Positions 25,401 through 33,148 of a stretch of 36,414 nt of DNA are shown here, piece by piece. Source of the stretch: Mollicutes bacterium Phil14 (GTDB lineage: Bacteria; Bacillota_I; Bacilli_A; ML615J-28; CAG-698); assembly GCA_001940985.1 (NCBI GenBank), contig MSHB01000019.1:1-36414 (forward strand). Direction: 5' to 3'. The notes under the pieces are model-generated. The model ran no database searches. It had not been told where the DNA came from and saw only the letters and a list, made by a program, of their open reading frames with translations. The position numbers and the translations under genes are program-made. Every line of letters begins with the position of its first letter. The stretch's first letter is position 1.

Positions 25401-26588
25401 GAAAATATTTCCGATTTTAGAAATGAATACGATATGTTAAAATCAAGAACAGCAAATAACTTCCATCATGCTCATGACGCATATTTAAATGTTGTTGTTG
25501 GTAGAGCTATTAATACATATTATGAAGTTAATAGAATCTTTGGTCAAAAAGATATCTTGAAATTACAAAACGAAAAGAAAACTCTTAATCCAATGACTAT
25601 TGTTAAAAAGAAGATATATGATTTAAAAGGAAAACTTGTTTGGGATTTATCTATATATAGACCTAAGATTGAAAAATATTTATATGGTATTTTTGATATT
25701 CATGAAACTACTAGAACATATACTTCAAATAAAATGTTTAGTAAAATATCTGTTTTACCTAAGGGTGAAGGAACTGTAATGATAAAGTCAAGTGATCCAA
25801 AAATGTCTATAGATAAATATGGTGGTATAACATCGCATTCATATTGTAAGTATTGTGTTGTTGAAGCACTAGGCAAAAAAGATAAAAAAGAATATATCCT
25901 TGAATCAATACCAACTTCATTTAAAGATAGAACTCAAGAATATATCGACTTAGTATACTCAAGTAAATATAAACAATATAATATTATTAAAGATAATATT
26001 CCAACAAATTTAGTAATTAGAGAAGGTGTTTTAAAATATTACATAACTGGAAAAACAAGCGATTGCTATTTGATAAAAAATGCTAATGATAGAATCTTTT
26101 CTAAAAAAGCAATAGGAATAATAAGAACCATAGATAAATATAACGAGCAAAAACAAAGAAAATGTGAAAAAGAACCAGTTAATAATGTTATTATTGTATC
26201 ACCATCTAAAGAATTGAAAAATGGTAAAACTACTAAAGAAATTAGTATTACTATGAATGATTGTTTATTCTTAATAGATGAAATAAAAGTTATATACTCA
26301 AAAGAAATATTTGCTTTTTCACCTATTATTACTTTAGTTAATAAACTTAATGAAATTAATGATTTTGAAACAAGAGATATCAAAGATTTAGTATATATAA
26401 TATCACAAATATTACTACTGATAAAAACGAATGAAAGAAGAATATGCGATTTATTACTAGTCGATTTAAGTAAAAACTTTGGTATAATAAGAATTAATAA
26501 AAAACTTGTATCTAATCAAAAACTAATTTGTGAATCACCTACTGGCTATTTTACTGAAGTAATATTTGAGGTTCCTAATGGCATTTAG
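22446..26588 (+). CDS. cas9: CRISPR-associated endonuclease Cas9 (type II-A)
   Basis: RNA-guided DNA nuclease, 1380 residues, near the usual length of the large II-A group. RuvC-I is LGLDLGTNSIGWAL with Asp9; the arginine-rich bridge helix is RRGYRTSRRRLRRRRQR (about 49-65); RuvC-II is YYIECARSN with Glu782; the HNH domain has GYDIDHIYPQS with His874 (Asp873 before it); RuvC-III is NNFHHAHDAYLN with Asp1011. All catalytic residues are present, so both strands should be cut. The last 300 residues are the PAM-interacting region, but the PAM cannot be read from the sequence. It overlaps cas1 by 11 bases; the ribosome site AGGAGGG is excellent. Confidence 0.97.
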   Translation: MKELNLGLDLGTNSIGWALVDENGDVVKKNGFRFWGVRMFDEASTAKERRGYRTSRRRLRRRRQRIEWLQDEFRDEIVKVDPKFFQRINESFYKVEDKTLQNKHTFFDDTYTDKEYFDTFPTIYHLRKYLMETSEKADIRMLYLAVHHIIKYRGHFLNEGESFNPSDSSLVKEVFDEINSELIEYANKYEDDEDYFQRIELKEDDYEKLQEIMLSKSSKMEKENKLRELMNVDKKTLVNEFLIKLLVNGKTSPKSYTFVKEQKYDTKDIVLNDEEIESIISDNKKTISELSTIFDYVENVKLVSDFYFLLKLLGKSKSLSEAMIATYDKHQKDLSELKNLIKTFLKGKYDECFRVYNPSIKNYVRYVGILSTNGDIKRFAHCKKEDFEKYIKKILSEIKDDGAQEIINNIISRIDNGDYLPRQNSGQNTTIPMQLNLLELKKILENQSKHYPFLLEKIDGLTRSERIISIFEYHIPYYVGPLSNVNNNQFSWIERKPEPIRPWNFNEIVDVEASATNFIQRMQNKCTYLQGANDYCLPKMSLLFSEYNCLQYLNKLRINGVLINVDVKNHIFEDLFLKEKAPTKKKIKEFLQTNYNVECDEIPEVNCNMASWIRFKEIFGEEEFNKRKDDNTIEEIIKDITLFEDKKILVKRLKEIYHLNDSQVKQIKGLTYKGYGALCRKLLNELKCINNETGEVSPTIIEIMRETNLNLQEILNSEEYPFKKAIDEYNIRISNDNVDYKTFIDENLYVSPMMKRSLIQAYKIIEEIERIFKRPINKYYIECARSNKQKKVPTDSRYKKIRDLYDACAKITDDLRNVNIDFKKLSNELDAYKDKMSIDSLYLYFTQFGKCMYTLNDITSVNDVIAGIGYDIDHIYPQSLVSDDSLSNRVLVEKSVNQKIKNNRFLCETEIVTNRHRQFYKMLLERKMITKEKYRRLTEREVDETTISGFANRQLVSTNQSVIGLIQLLKKYKHINDHDIIYSKAENISDFRNEYDMLKSRTANNFHHAHDAYLNVVVGRAINTYYEVNRIFGQKDILKLQNEKKTLNPMTIVKKKIYDLKGKLVWDLSIYRPKIEKYLYGIFDIHETTRTYTSNKMFSKISVLPKGEGTVMIKSSDPKMSIDKYGGITSHSYCKYCVVEALGKKDKKEYILESIPTSFKDRTQEYIDLVYSSKYKQYNIIKDNIPTNLVIREGVLKYYITGKTSDCYLIKNANDRIFSKKAIGIIRTIDKYNEQKQRKCEKEPVNNVIIVSPSKELKNGKTTKEISITMNDCLFLIDEIKVIYSKEIFAFSPIITLVNKLNEINDFETRDIKDLVYIISQILLLIKTNERRICDLLLVDLSKNFGIIRINKKLVSNQKLICESPTGYFTEVIFEVPNGI

Positions 26589-27447
26589 AAATGTCATTGT
26601 ATCTGAAAGATGTAAACTTGAATATTCAATGAACTATTTGGTCTGTAGAAAAGGTATGGAAGAGAAAAGAATTCTTCTTGATGAAATAAAAATTGTTATT
26701 GTTCAAACTACTCAAGTATCTATTACTGCTAGTTTAATATCAATGTTATCTAAAAAGAAAATTAAACTCATATTCTGTGATGAAAAAAGTAATCCAGAAT
26801 GTGAGTTGGTTCCATACCAAAATAACTTTTATTCTTATAGAAGAATAAAAGAACAAATAGCTTTTAGTAATAGTGCACAAATTATTTGGAGTGAAATTGT
26901 GAGAAAAAAGATTATTAATCAATCTAATAATCTTTTATACAGAGGCTTATATGATGAATATAGAATGTTATTCGAATATTCAAAAGATGTTCAGTTAGGT
27001 GATTGTACAAATCGTGAAGGTCATAGTGCAAAAGTATATTTTAATGCTTTGTTTGGAAAAACGTTTAATAGGGATCAACCTGTTAGTATAAATATGTTTT
27101 TAAACTATGGATATTCAATATTACTATCTGCAATTAATAGAGAAATAAAAATGTTAGGATATTTAACTGAAATTGGAATTCATCACATTGGTGAATCAAA
27201 TCCATTTAATTTGTCATGTGATTTAATAGAACCTATTAGACCATTAGTTGATTATTACGTGATTTCAGGCAAAGTTGATGAAAGCAATTACAAGATTGAA
27301 TTTGTTAGAATGTTGAGTAAAGAAGTTTATTATAATGGTCAGAAATTATTCTTAGATAATGCTATCCATTTGTATGTTGTGAATATAATGAATAAAATTA
27401 AAGAATCAGATAATACTGATTTGAAGTTTGTAGAATATGAGTTATAG
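26578..27447 (+). CDS. cas1: CRISPR integrase Cas1 (type II)
   Basis: 289 residues from ATG 26578, where TGAGGT gives a ribosome site inside cas9; an upstream TTG at 26566 is less likely. The N-terminal beta domain (FRNVIVSERCKLEYSMNYLVC) and the helical catalytic domain are seen; NREGHSAKVYFNALFGK carries the catalytic Glu of the usual E..R..Y motif, IGIHHIGESNPFNLSCDLIEP the catalytic His, and the Asp-Glu region the metal ligand. Cas1 with Cas2 integrates new spacers at the leader end. It overlaps cas2 by 11 bases. Confidence 0.95.
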   Translation: MAFRNVIVSERCKLEYSMNYLVCRKGMEEKRILLDEIKIVIVQTTQVSITASLISMLSKKKIKLIFCDEKSNPECELVPYQNNFYSYRRIKEQIAFSNSAQIIWSEIVRKKIINQSNNLLYRGLYDEYRMLFEYSKDVQLGDCTNREGHSAKVYFNALFGKTFNRDQPVSINMFLNYGYSILLSAINREIKMLGYLTEIGIHHIGESNPFNLSCDLIEPIRPLVDYYVISGKVDESNYKIEFVRMLSKEVYYNGQKLFLDNAIHLYVVNIMNKIKESDNTDLKFVEYEL

Positions 27448-27757
27448 ATTTATGCGTTCGATATTATTCTTTGATTTACCAACAATAACAGATAGTGATA
27501 GAAAACATTATCGCAAATTTGTTACAGAAATTAAAAAACTTGGATTTTATATGATACAAGAATCGGTTTATGTTAAAATGTCGATTGATCATCAGACTAT
27601 GGATTCTACAATCCAAAGAATAAAACAATTGTCTCCAAAGCGTGGTAGTATAATGGTTTTAAATGTTACAGAAAAACAATTTTCACAATTGAATATAATA
27701 ATTGGTGAAAACACAACTGATGTAATTGAAACTACTGAACGAGTGGTGATTCTATGA
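27437..27757 (+). CDS. cas2: CRISPR-associated Cas2
   Basis: 106 residues. The ferredoxin-like fold is recognised by RSILFFDLPTITDSDRKHYRKF (strand 1 with the Asp-Leu-Pro turn), then LGFYMIQESVYVKM and a C-terminal strand. It forms the structural centre of the Cas1-Cas2 integrase. Start 27437 gives the type II-A style N-terminus MSYRFMR; ATG 27452 is an alternative. Its TGA overlaps the csn2 ATG (ATGA). Confidence 0.95.
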   Translation: MSYRFMRSILFFDLPTITDSDRKHYRKFVTEIKKLGFYMIQESVYVKMSIDHQTMDSTIQRIKQLSPKRGSIMVLNVTEKQFSQLNIIIGENTTDVIETTERVVIL

Positions 27758-28398
27758 TAAAAAAACTGTTTATTAGAGAGATTAATGAACTTGTAGTTTT
27801 AGATAAACCACTAGTTAGTATTAGATTTACTGATCCTGTTGCATATAGGAATTTCATTTTTAATTTAGATGATAATTTAATATTAAGTATTAATGATTCA
27901 CAAGTCAATTTCCAAACTAAATCACTTATAATAAATAATCCACTGAATATTGAAATAAATGATAAAAAAACATTAACGTCATTATACAAAAAACTAACAT
28001 ATCGAATCAGTGATAACATTAGGAAACAGATAGTGAAAGTTGAGAATGATATATTTGATCTTATAGAGATGATATCAATGGAATCTGATTGTATGTTAGA
28101 GTATTCAGACTCGTTTGATATTGTGAAGATACTACAAATGTATCAAGTAGCAATAAAAGAAGTTGAAAAAGAAAATTTCCTTGAATTTATATTAACATAT
28201 ATTAAAATTAATTTTGAATTAAATAATTATTGTATAGTACTATCATTCGGTTTGACTCAGTTATTAACTGAAGAAGAAATAATCATTTTAAAAAATGAAC
28301 TAGCAATTAATCAAATATGTATAGTAGATTTCTATTTTAATAATAATAATCCTCAAATTGATTATTTAACAATAGATAATGAATGGAATAAAATATGA
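27754..28398 (+). CDS. csn2: Csn2, type II-A adaptation protein
   Basis: 214 residues. It lies fourth after cas9, cas1 and cas2, which defines subtype II-A. Csn2 forms a ring on double-stranded DNA ends and is needed for spacer acquisition with Cas9. The sequence is diverged but has the expected alternation of strands (LVSIRFTDPVAYRNFIFNL, ILSINDSQ) and the long helices KIVKILQMYQVAIKEVE-like and TYIKINFELNN. It lacks the Walker A lysine, as expected for the degenerate ATPase core. The promoter of the CRISPR array lies inside its last 33 bases. Confidence 0.85.
   Translation: MIKKLFIREINELVVLDKPLVSIRFTDPVAYRNFIFNLDDNLILSINDSQVNFQTKSLIINNPLNIEINDKKTLTSLYKKLTYRISDNIRKQIVKVENDIFDLIEMISMESDCMLEYSDSFDIVKILQMYQVAIKEVEKENFLEFILTYIKINFELNNYCIVLSFGLTQLLTEEEIIILKNELAINQICIVDFYFNNNNPQIDYLTIDNEWNKI
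28366..28394 (+). promoter_or_regulatory. Promoter of the CRISPR array inside the end of csn2
   Basis: TTAACA (28366-28371), a 17-base spacer and TAAAAT (28389-28394). The transcript would begin about 28401, giving a very short leader before the first repeat. Confidence 0.6.
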
Positions 28399-28437
28399 AG
28401 CATATAGGACTAGCAAGCCACAAATATTGGATTTGAG
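28399..28437 (+). promoter_or_regulatory. CRISPR leader with ATTTGAG anchoring site
   Basis: Only 39 bases separate csn2 from the first repeat. The last seven (28431-28437) are ATTTGAG, the leader-anchoring sequence known to direct spacer insertion in streptococcal type II-A loci. CTAGCAA (28410-28416) is the exact complement of TTGCTAG in repeat 1. Confidence 0.75.
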
Positions 28438-29793
28438 GTTTGCTAGGTATGCTAAATATTGTTGGTACTATACATGCCGTCAACAATGCCCATAATTACA
28501 TTGGTTTGCTAGGTATGCTAAATATTGTTGGTACTATACTAAATATTAATATTGGATTTATCACGCTTGGTTTGCTAGGTATGCTAAATATTGTTGGTAC
28601 TATACAAATTTGCGCCAATAAAGAATTATTATTTAGTTTGCTAGGTATGCTAAATATTGTTGGTACTATACTTAATATTAAATCTTTTTTCTGCATATTC
28701 AGTTTGCTAGGTATGCTAAATATTGTTGGTACTATACTTAACCTACGACGGCAACGGCGCAACGAGTGTTTGCTAGGTATGCTAAATATTGTTGGTACTA
28801 TACTTGTATACTATCCGTTTCTTAAATTATGATGTTTGCTAGGTATGCTAAATATTGTTGGTACTATACAACCAATCGCCGAGCTGATCGATTGCGCTAG
28901 TTTGCTAGGTATGCTAAATATTGTTGGTACTATACTTTTCATAGGAGGTTAAAATAAAAAATGATGTTTGCTAGGTATGCTAAATATTGTTGGTACTATA
29001 CCAATAGAGGTAGAATATTATGATATTATTTGTTTGCTAGGTATGCTAAATATTGTTGGTACTATACCTAAAAAAGAAAGAAGAAAGAGAGGTGTTAGTT
29101 TGCTAGGTATGCTAAATATTGTTGGTACTATACCCTAAAAAAAAAAGAAGAAAGAAAGGGAGTGTTTGCTAGGTATGCTAAATATTGTTGGTACTATACT
29201 TCCCAAACTTCGCTTGCTGACACAACCTTGTTTGCTAGGTATGCTAAATATTGTTGGTACTATACAGTAGCACTATGTAATACTCAATCAATTTTGTTTG
29301 CTAGGTATGCTAAATATTGTTGGTACTATACCCTCCATTTTTTAAAAGATAATTAATTGTACGTTTGCTAGGTATGCTAAATATTGTTGGTACTATACTC
29401 GATTATGACGGAAAAGAAACAATGTGTGGTTTGCTAGGTATGCTAAATATTGTTGGTACTATACCAATTTATAGAGTTTAAAAAATGAGGGCTTGTTTGC
29501 TAGGTATGCTAAATATTGTTGGTACTATACGATTAAAAAAGCAATCACAGAAATAGTTAAGTTTGCTAGGTATGCTAAATATTGTTGGTACTATACTTTT
29601 TGGAATACTTTAAACATTGCATACATGTTTGCTAGGTATGCTAAATATTGTTGGTACTATACAATTTTTAATGAAATGACTATCAACGCTATGTTTGCTA
29701 GGTATGCTAAATATTGTTGGTACTATACTAGAATGGTAATAGCTAAGCATGGTTGGGAGTTTGCTAGGTATGCTAATATTTTATGCACTATAC
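28438..29793 (+). CRISPR. Type II-A CRISPR array, 21 repeats and 20 spacers
   Basis: Twenty identical 36-base repeats beginning GTTTGCTAGG and ending GGTACTATAC, at 28438, 28504, 28570 and so on every 66 bases to 29296, then 29363, 29429, 29495, 29561, 29627 and 29693, plus a degenerate 35-base last repeat at 29759-29793. Spacers are 30 bases except the fourteenth (29332-29362), which is 31. The repeat starts GTTT and contains GGTATGCT, like streptococcal II-A repeats; its first half pairs with the tracrRNA. Leader at the left and a decayed repeat at the right fix the orientation. Spacers 10 and 11 are near-duplicates. Identical repeats suggest recent activity. Confidence 0.98.
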
Positions 29794-29827
29794 AAAGTAA
29801 GTGAATTAGATAGTATCATTGTAATTT

Positions 29828-29853
29828 GGTAGAATATTCTTCTACCATTTTTT
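29828..29853 (+). terminator. Terminator after the CRISPR array
   Basis: GGTAGAA (29828-29834) pairs with TTCTACC (29840-29846), followed by ATTTTTT. It ends the pre-crRNA. Confidence 0.8.
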
Positions 29854-29869
29854 ATTGTTTTAACTTTTG

Positions 29870-29898
29870 TGGACAAATTGAGGACTTTAAGGTATAAT
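29870..29898 (+). promoter_or_regulatory. Promoter of the GIY-YIG/DUF2075 gene
   Basis: TGGACA (29870-29875), a 17-base spacer and perfect TATAAT (29893-29898). The transcript begins near 29905, so the in-frame GTG at 29869 cannot be the start codon. Confidence 0.7.
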
Positions 29899-29928
29899 TA
29901 TATATGTGGAAAATGTTGGTGGTTCTTT

Positions 29929-31650
29929 ATGGAGAAATTGTTAATAAAAGAATATGAATTTAATGAAAATGGTAAGAGGTTAGTTTCTTTAGAAAAACTT
30001 GGTAGAGATTGGCCTGTTGTTTATTTAATAAATAATGAAAGTGATTTATATGTTGGTGAAACACAAAATATTACTAATAGATTTGAACAACATTTGAAAA
30101 ATTCAGAAAGAAAAAAACTAAAGGAAATAAGAGTTGTTTTCGACAAGCAATTTAATAAGTCAGCCACATTAGATATTGAACAATCATTAATTCAATTATT
30201 TGCTGCTGATAATAAGTATAAGTTGCAAAATCTAAATGGTGGACAATCTGCAAAACATAATTATTATCAAAGAGAGACCTATGTAAATAAAGTTGAAAAA
30301 ATCTGGAATATAATATATTCAAATGGAATGGCTAATTCTAGAATTGAAGATATTAAGAATTCTGATTTGTTTAAATATTCTCCATATAACACATTAACAG
30401 AAGAACAAAATGAAATATGCAGAAGTATCATTTATGATATCGTTGATAAACTTAGCAATAATAAAAAAGGTGTTTCAATAATAAGTGGAACAGTTGGAAC
30501 TGGAAAAACTATTGTTTTAATTAATATGATATATAAAATTATTAATGCTAATAAGTTTGAGATAGATTTAACTGATGAAAACTCATTGACAGAAAATAAT
30601 CAATTAATACATGATTTACAAATGTTTAATAAAAACTATGGAAAAATTAAAATTGGTTATGTAGTGCCTATGACATCAATTCGTAAAACTATTAAGACTG
30701 TTTTTTATAAAACAAAAAATGGTTTAGAAGGAAAAATGGTTATAAGTCCATATGATGTTTTTAAAGATGATTATGATGTTGTGTTTGTTGATGAAGCTCA
30801 TCGTTTAGCGCAATATAAAAATATCTCTAATAGAGGAAGTTTTAAATCTTGTGCTAAAGAATTAGGCTATGATAATCCTCAAGATACTAATCAACTTGAT
30901 ATGATTATTAAAAAAAGCAAGTATTGCGTTTTAGTATATGATAAGACGCAATCAGTTAAGGGTTCTGATATTACTCATGAACAATTTGAAAAAGCTCTTT
31001 TGGATATTGATAGAAATCTATATATGTTAACTAGTCAGATGAGATGTAGTAGTGGTGAATATGTAGATTATGTGACAAGCATTTTAAATTGTACACAATC
31101 TAAAAAATTAGAAACTATTGATTATGACTTTAAGATATTTGATATTGCTGATGAAATGATTAATCTAATAAAGAAAAAAGACAAAGAATTTGGATTGTGT
31201 AGAAATGCTGCAGGATACTCTTGGAAATGGAAATCTAAAGGCATTAAGAGTTATAATGAAGTAATAAAAAAAGGCCTTGAAGATATTAGTATTCAAGGGA
31301 AAAAGTATGTTTGGAATATGACAAACTCAGAGTTTATTTTATCGGATAATGCTATTAATGAGATAGGATGTATTCATACTTTACAAGGGTATGATTTGAA
31401 TTATGTTGGCGTTATTTTCGGTGAAGAAATTGATTATGATGGTAGTAAAATGGTTATTAATGAAAAGAAGTTCTATGATAAATATGTGAAAAATGGCACC
31501 AGTTATGAAGAACTTAAGAAATATATAATAAACTCTTATAAAGTTATTATGACACGCGGTATTAAGGGTTGCTATGTTTATGCTTGTAATGAAAATTTAA
31601 GAAAATATTTAGAAAAATTTATTGATAAATATGAGGAAAATAATGGATAG
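29929..31650 (+). CDS. GIY-YIG nuclease domain fused to DUF2075 ATPase
   Basis: 573 residues from ATG 29929, the first in-frame ATG after the promoter. N-terminal GIY-YIG nuclease-like domain: VYLI (31-34), YVGET (41-45), Arg51 in NRFEQH and Glu in LDIEQSL, all key residues present. Then a DUF2075 P-loop ATPase: Walker A GTVGTGKT at 187-194, DVVFVDEAH with Asp288/Glu289, SQMRC, and the terminal NSYKVIMTRGIKGCYVYAC, as in UvrD-like superfamily 1 helicases. It probably cuts or unwinds nucleic acid; a defence role is inferred from its place beside CRISPR and from the MazG-like partner that overlaps its end. The target is unknown. Confidence 0.75.
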   Translation: MEKLLIKEYEFNENGKRLVSLEKLGRDWPVVYLINNESDLYVGETQNITNRFEQHLKNSERKKLKEIRVVFDKQFNKSATLDIEQSLIQLFAADNKYKLQNLNGGQSAKHNYYQRETYVNKVEKIWNIIYSNGMANSRIEDIKNSDLFKYSPYNTLTEEQNEICRSIIYDIVDKLSNNKKGVSIISGTVGTGKTIVLINMIYKIINANKFEIDLTDENSLTENNQLIHDLQMFNKNYGKIKIGYVVPMTSIRKTIKTVFYKTKNGLEGKMVISPYDVFKDDYDVVFVDEAHRLAQYKNISNRGSFKSCAKELGYDNPQDTNQLDMIIKKSKYCVLVYDKTQSVKGSDITHEQFEKALLDIDRNLYMLTSQMRCSSGEYVDYVTSILNCTQSKKLETIDYDFKIFDIADEMINLIKKKDKEFGLCRNAAGYSWKWKSKGIKSYNEVIKKGLEDISIQGKKYVWNMTNSEFILSDNAINEIGCIHTLQGYDLNYVGVIFGEEIDYDGSKMVINEKKFYDKYVKNGTSYEELKKYIINSYKVIMTRGIKGCYVYACNENLRKYLEKFIDKYEENNG

Positions 31651-31969
31651 AATTAAAGAGTTGTTAGAAAGAATAGATAAGTTTAATAAAGATAGAGATT
31701 GGGATCAGTTTCATACACCTTCTAATTTAGCTAAATCAATATCAATTGAAGCTAATGAATTATTAGAGTGCTTTCAATGGAATGATGAAAATTATGATGT
31801 AGAATCTGTTAAAGAAGAATTAGCTGATGTTATAAATTATTGTTTACAAATGTCACTTGTATTAAATGTTGATCCAATTGATATAGTTAATAAAAAGATG
31901 GATAAAACTGAACTTAAGTATCCTGTTAAAAAATGTAAGGGAATTTCTACTAAGTATAATAAACTTTAG
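31643..31969 (+). CDS. MazG-like nucleotide pyrophosphohydrolase
   Basis: 108 residues from ATG 31643, which has GAGG six bases before it; upstream in-frame ATG 31631 is less well placed. Signature of all-alpha NTP pyrophosphatases: SISIEANELLECFQWN (E-x-x-E) followed by VKEELADVINYCLQM (E-x-x-D), the magnesium-binding acidic residues. Such enzymes split nucleoside triphosphates to monophosphates. The gene overlaps the DUF2075 gene by 8 bases, so the two are translated together, suggesting one works on nucleotides connected to the action of the other. Confidence 0.85.
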   Translation: MDRIKELLERIDKFNKDRDWDQFHTPSNLAKSISIEANELLECFQWNDENYDVESVKEELADVINYCLQMSLVLNVDPIDIVNKKMDKTELKYPVKKCKGISTKYNKL

Positions 31970-31976
31970 TAGTTAA

Positions 31977-32008
31977 AAAATAATCCATAACCTATTATGG
32001 ATTATTTT
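31977..32008 (+). terminator. Hairpin between MazG-like and HAD genes
   Basis: A perfect 14-base stem, 31977-31990 with 31995-32008, loop CCTA, ending in TTTT before AAAAGG. The U-tract is short, so termination may be partial. Confidence 0.65.
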
Positions 32009-32021
32009 AAAAGGTGATTAA

Positions 32022-32672
32022 ATGAAAATAAATGGAAAAGAGATAAAGGGAATAATATTTGACTTAGATGGTACATTAATAGATTCATGTTCTATTTGGC
32101 ATGAGGTTGATCATGATTTCTTTGCTAAGAGAAATATGGAACTTCCTAGTGGATATGCTGAGGCTATTGGTCATATGGGACTAGATAAAGCTGCTATATA
32201 TACAATTAATGAATATCATTTAAATGAAAAAAAAGAAGATATAATTAATGAATGGAAAAATGCAGTTCTTGATAAATATGCTCATCATGTTTTTGTAAAA
32301 GAATATGTTAAAGAGTTTTTAGATAAAGCCAAAGAAGAAGGAACATTATTATGCATTGCTACTGCTAATAGTGAAGAGTGCTATAAAAGTTGTTTAATAA
32401 ATAATTGTATTTATGATTATTTTGAATTTGTGTTAGATGTTACTAGTTTTGACTGTGGGAAAGAAAAACCAGATATTTATATAAGTGCTGCTAATAGATT
32501 AGGTTTAAAGGTATGTGAATGTGCAGTTTTTGAAGATTTATTATTAGCACTTAATACTGCTAAAAAGGCTGGCTTTGTTAGTGTTGGTGTATATGAAAGT
32601 TCCTGCAAGGATGAAAAAGAGAAGAAGGAAATAGCTGATTTATATATTAATAGTTATAAGGAATTGTTATGA
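32022..32672 (+). CDS. HAD superfamily hydrolase, beta-phosphoglucomutase-like
   Basis: 216 residues. Motif I is IIFDLDGTLIDS with nucleophile Asp14 and Asp16, motif II the CIATAN Thr/Ala-Asn strand, motif III the Lys in CGKEKPDIYISAA, and motif IV FEDLLLALNTAKKAG with the metal Asp. The helical cap after motif I makes it a phosphatase or phosphoglucomutase of the C1-cap group, acting on a sugar phosphate or similar small molecule. Motif IV reads ED-L rather than ED-S, as in some paralogues. Its stop overlaps the next start (ATGA). Confidence 0.88.
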   Translation: MKINGKEIKGIIFDLDGTLIDSCSIWHEVDHDFFAKRNMELPSGYAEAIGHMGLDKAAIYTINEYHLNEKKEDIINEWKNAVLDKYAHHVFVKEYVKEFLDKAKEEGTLLCIATANSEECYKSCLINNCIYDYFEFVLDVTSFDCGKEKPDIYISAANRLGLKVCECAVFEDLLLALNTAKKAGFVSVGVYESSCKDEKEKKEIADLYINSYKELL

Positions 32673-33118
32673 TAGTTAGAAAATTTGATAGTAAAGAAAA
32701 AGATATATTTATTAAGTTGTGTGAAGAATTTTATTCTTCTCATTCAACAATCCAACCCTTTAATGTTTTACTTGCAACTACTACTTTTAATAGAGTACTT
32801 GAAAACCATGAGAATTTGTGGGGGTATTTTATAATTGATAGTGCAACTATGGCTTACGTTGGTTATGCTCTTGTTACATCATATTGGTGTAATGAAGAGG
32901 GTGGCAATATATTAGTCTTAGATGAATTATATATTTCTCCAAATAGTCGTCATCATGGTTATGGAATTAAATTCTTAGAGTGGTTAGAGCATGAGTTTAA
33001 AGGTAAGGCAGTTGAAATAACTCTAGAAGTTTTAAAAACAAATCAAGACGCTAGAAGCTTATATAAAAAAGATGGGTTAGTGCCAGATGGTTTTATAACT
33101 TATACTAAAAAGATATAA
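32669..33118 (+). CDS. GNAT family N-acetyltransferase
   Basis: 149 residues. The cofactor loop is LDELYISPNSRHHGYGIKFLEWLE, with the R-x-x-G-x-G pattern, and the end LEVLKTNQDARSLYKKDGLVPDGFITYTKKI is typical. The N-terminal IVRKFDSKEKDIF is the usual GNAT beginning. The substrate is unknown. It overlaps the HAD gene by four bases. Confidence 0.87.
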   Translation: MIVRKFDSKEKDIFIKLCEEFYSSHSTIQPFNVLLATTTFNRVLENHENLWGYFIIDSATMAYVGYALVTSYWCNEEGGNILVLDELYISPNSRHHGYGIKFLEWLEHEFKGKAVEITLEVLKTNQDARSLYKKDGLVPDGFITYTKKI

Positions 33119-33148
33119 AAAAAGCTATTTTTTGAATAGCTCTTTTTT
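33119..33148. terminator. Bidirectional terminator between convergent genes
   Basis: AGCTATT (33123-33129) pairs with AATAGCT (33135-33141), loop TTTTG, with A-rich and T-rich (CTTTTTT) flanks. It serves the acetyltransferase and, from the other side, the oxidoreductase whose stop lies at 33147. Confidence 0.75.

Noticed and set aside
28440..29804. Long open frames with repeated LLGMLNIVGTI or FARYAKYCWYY peptides
   Set aside because: They are translations of the CRISPR repeats (66-base period keeps one frame open) and carry no ribosome site.
29869..29928. GTG start at 29869 for the GIY-YIG gene
   Set aside because: It lies within the -35 region of a good promoter, upstream of the expected RNA start.
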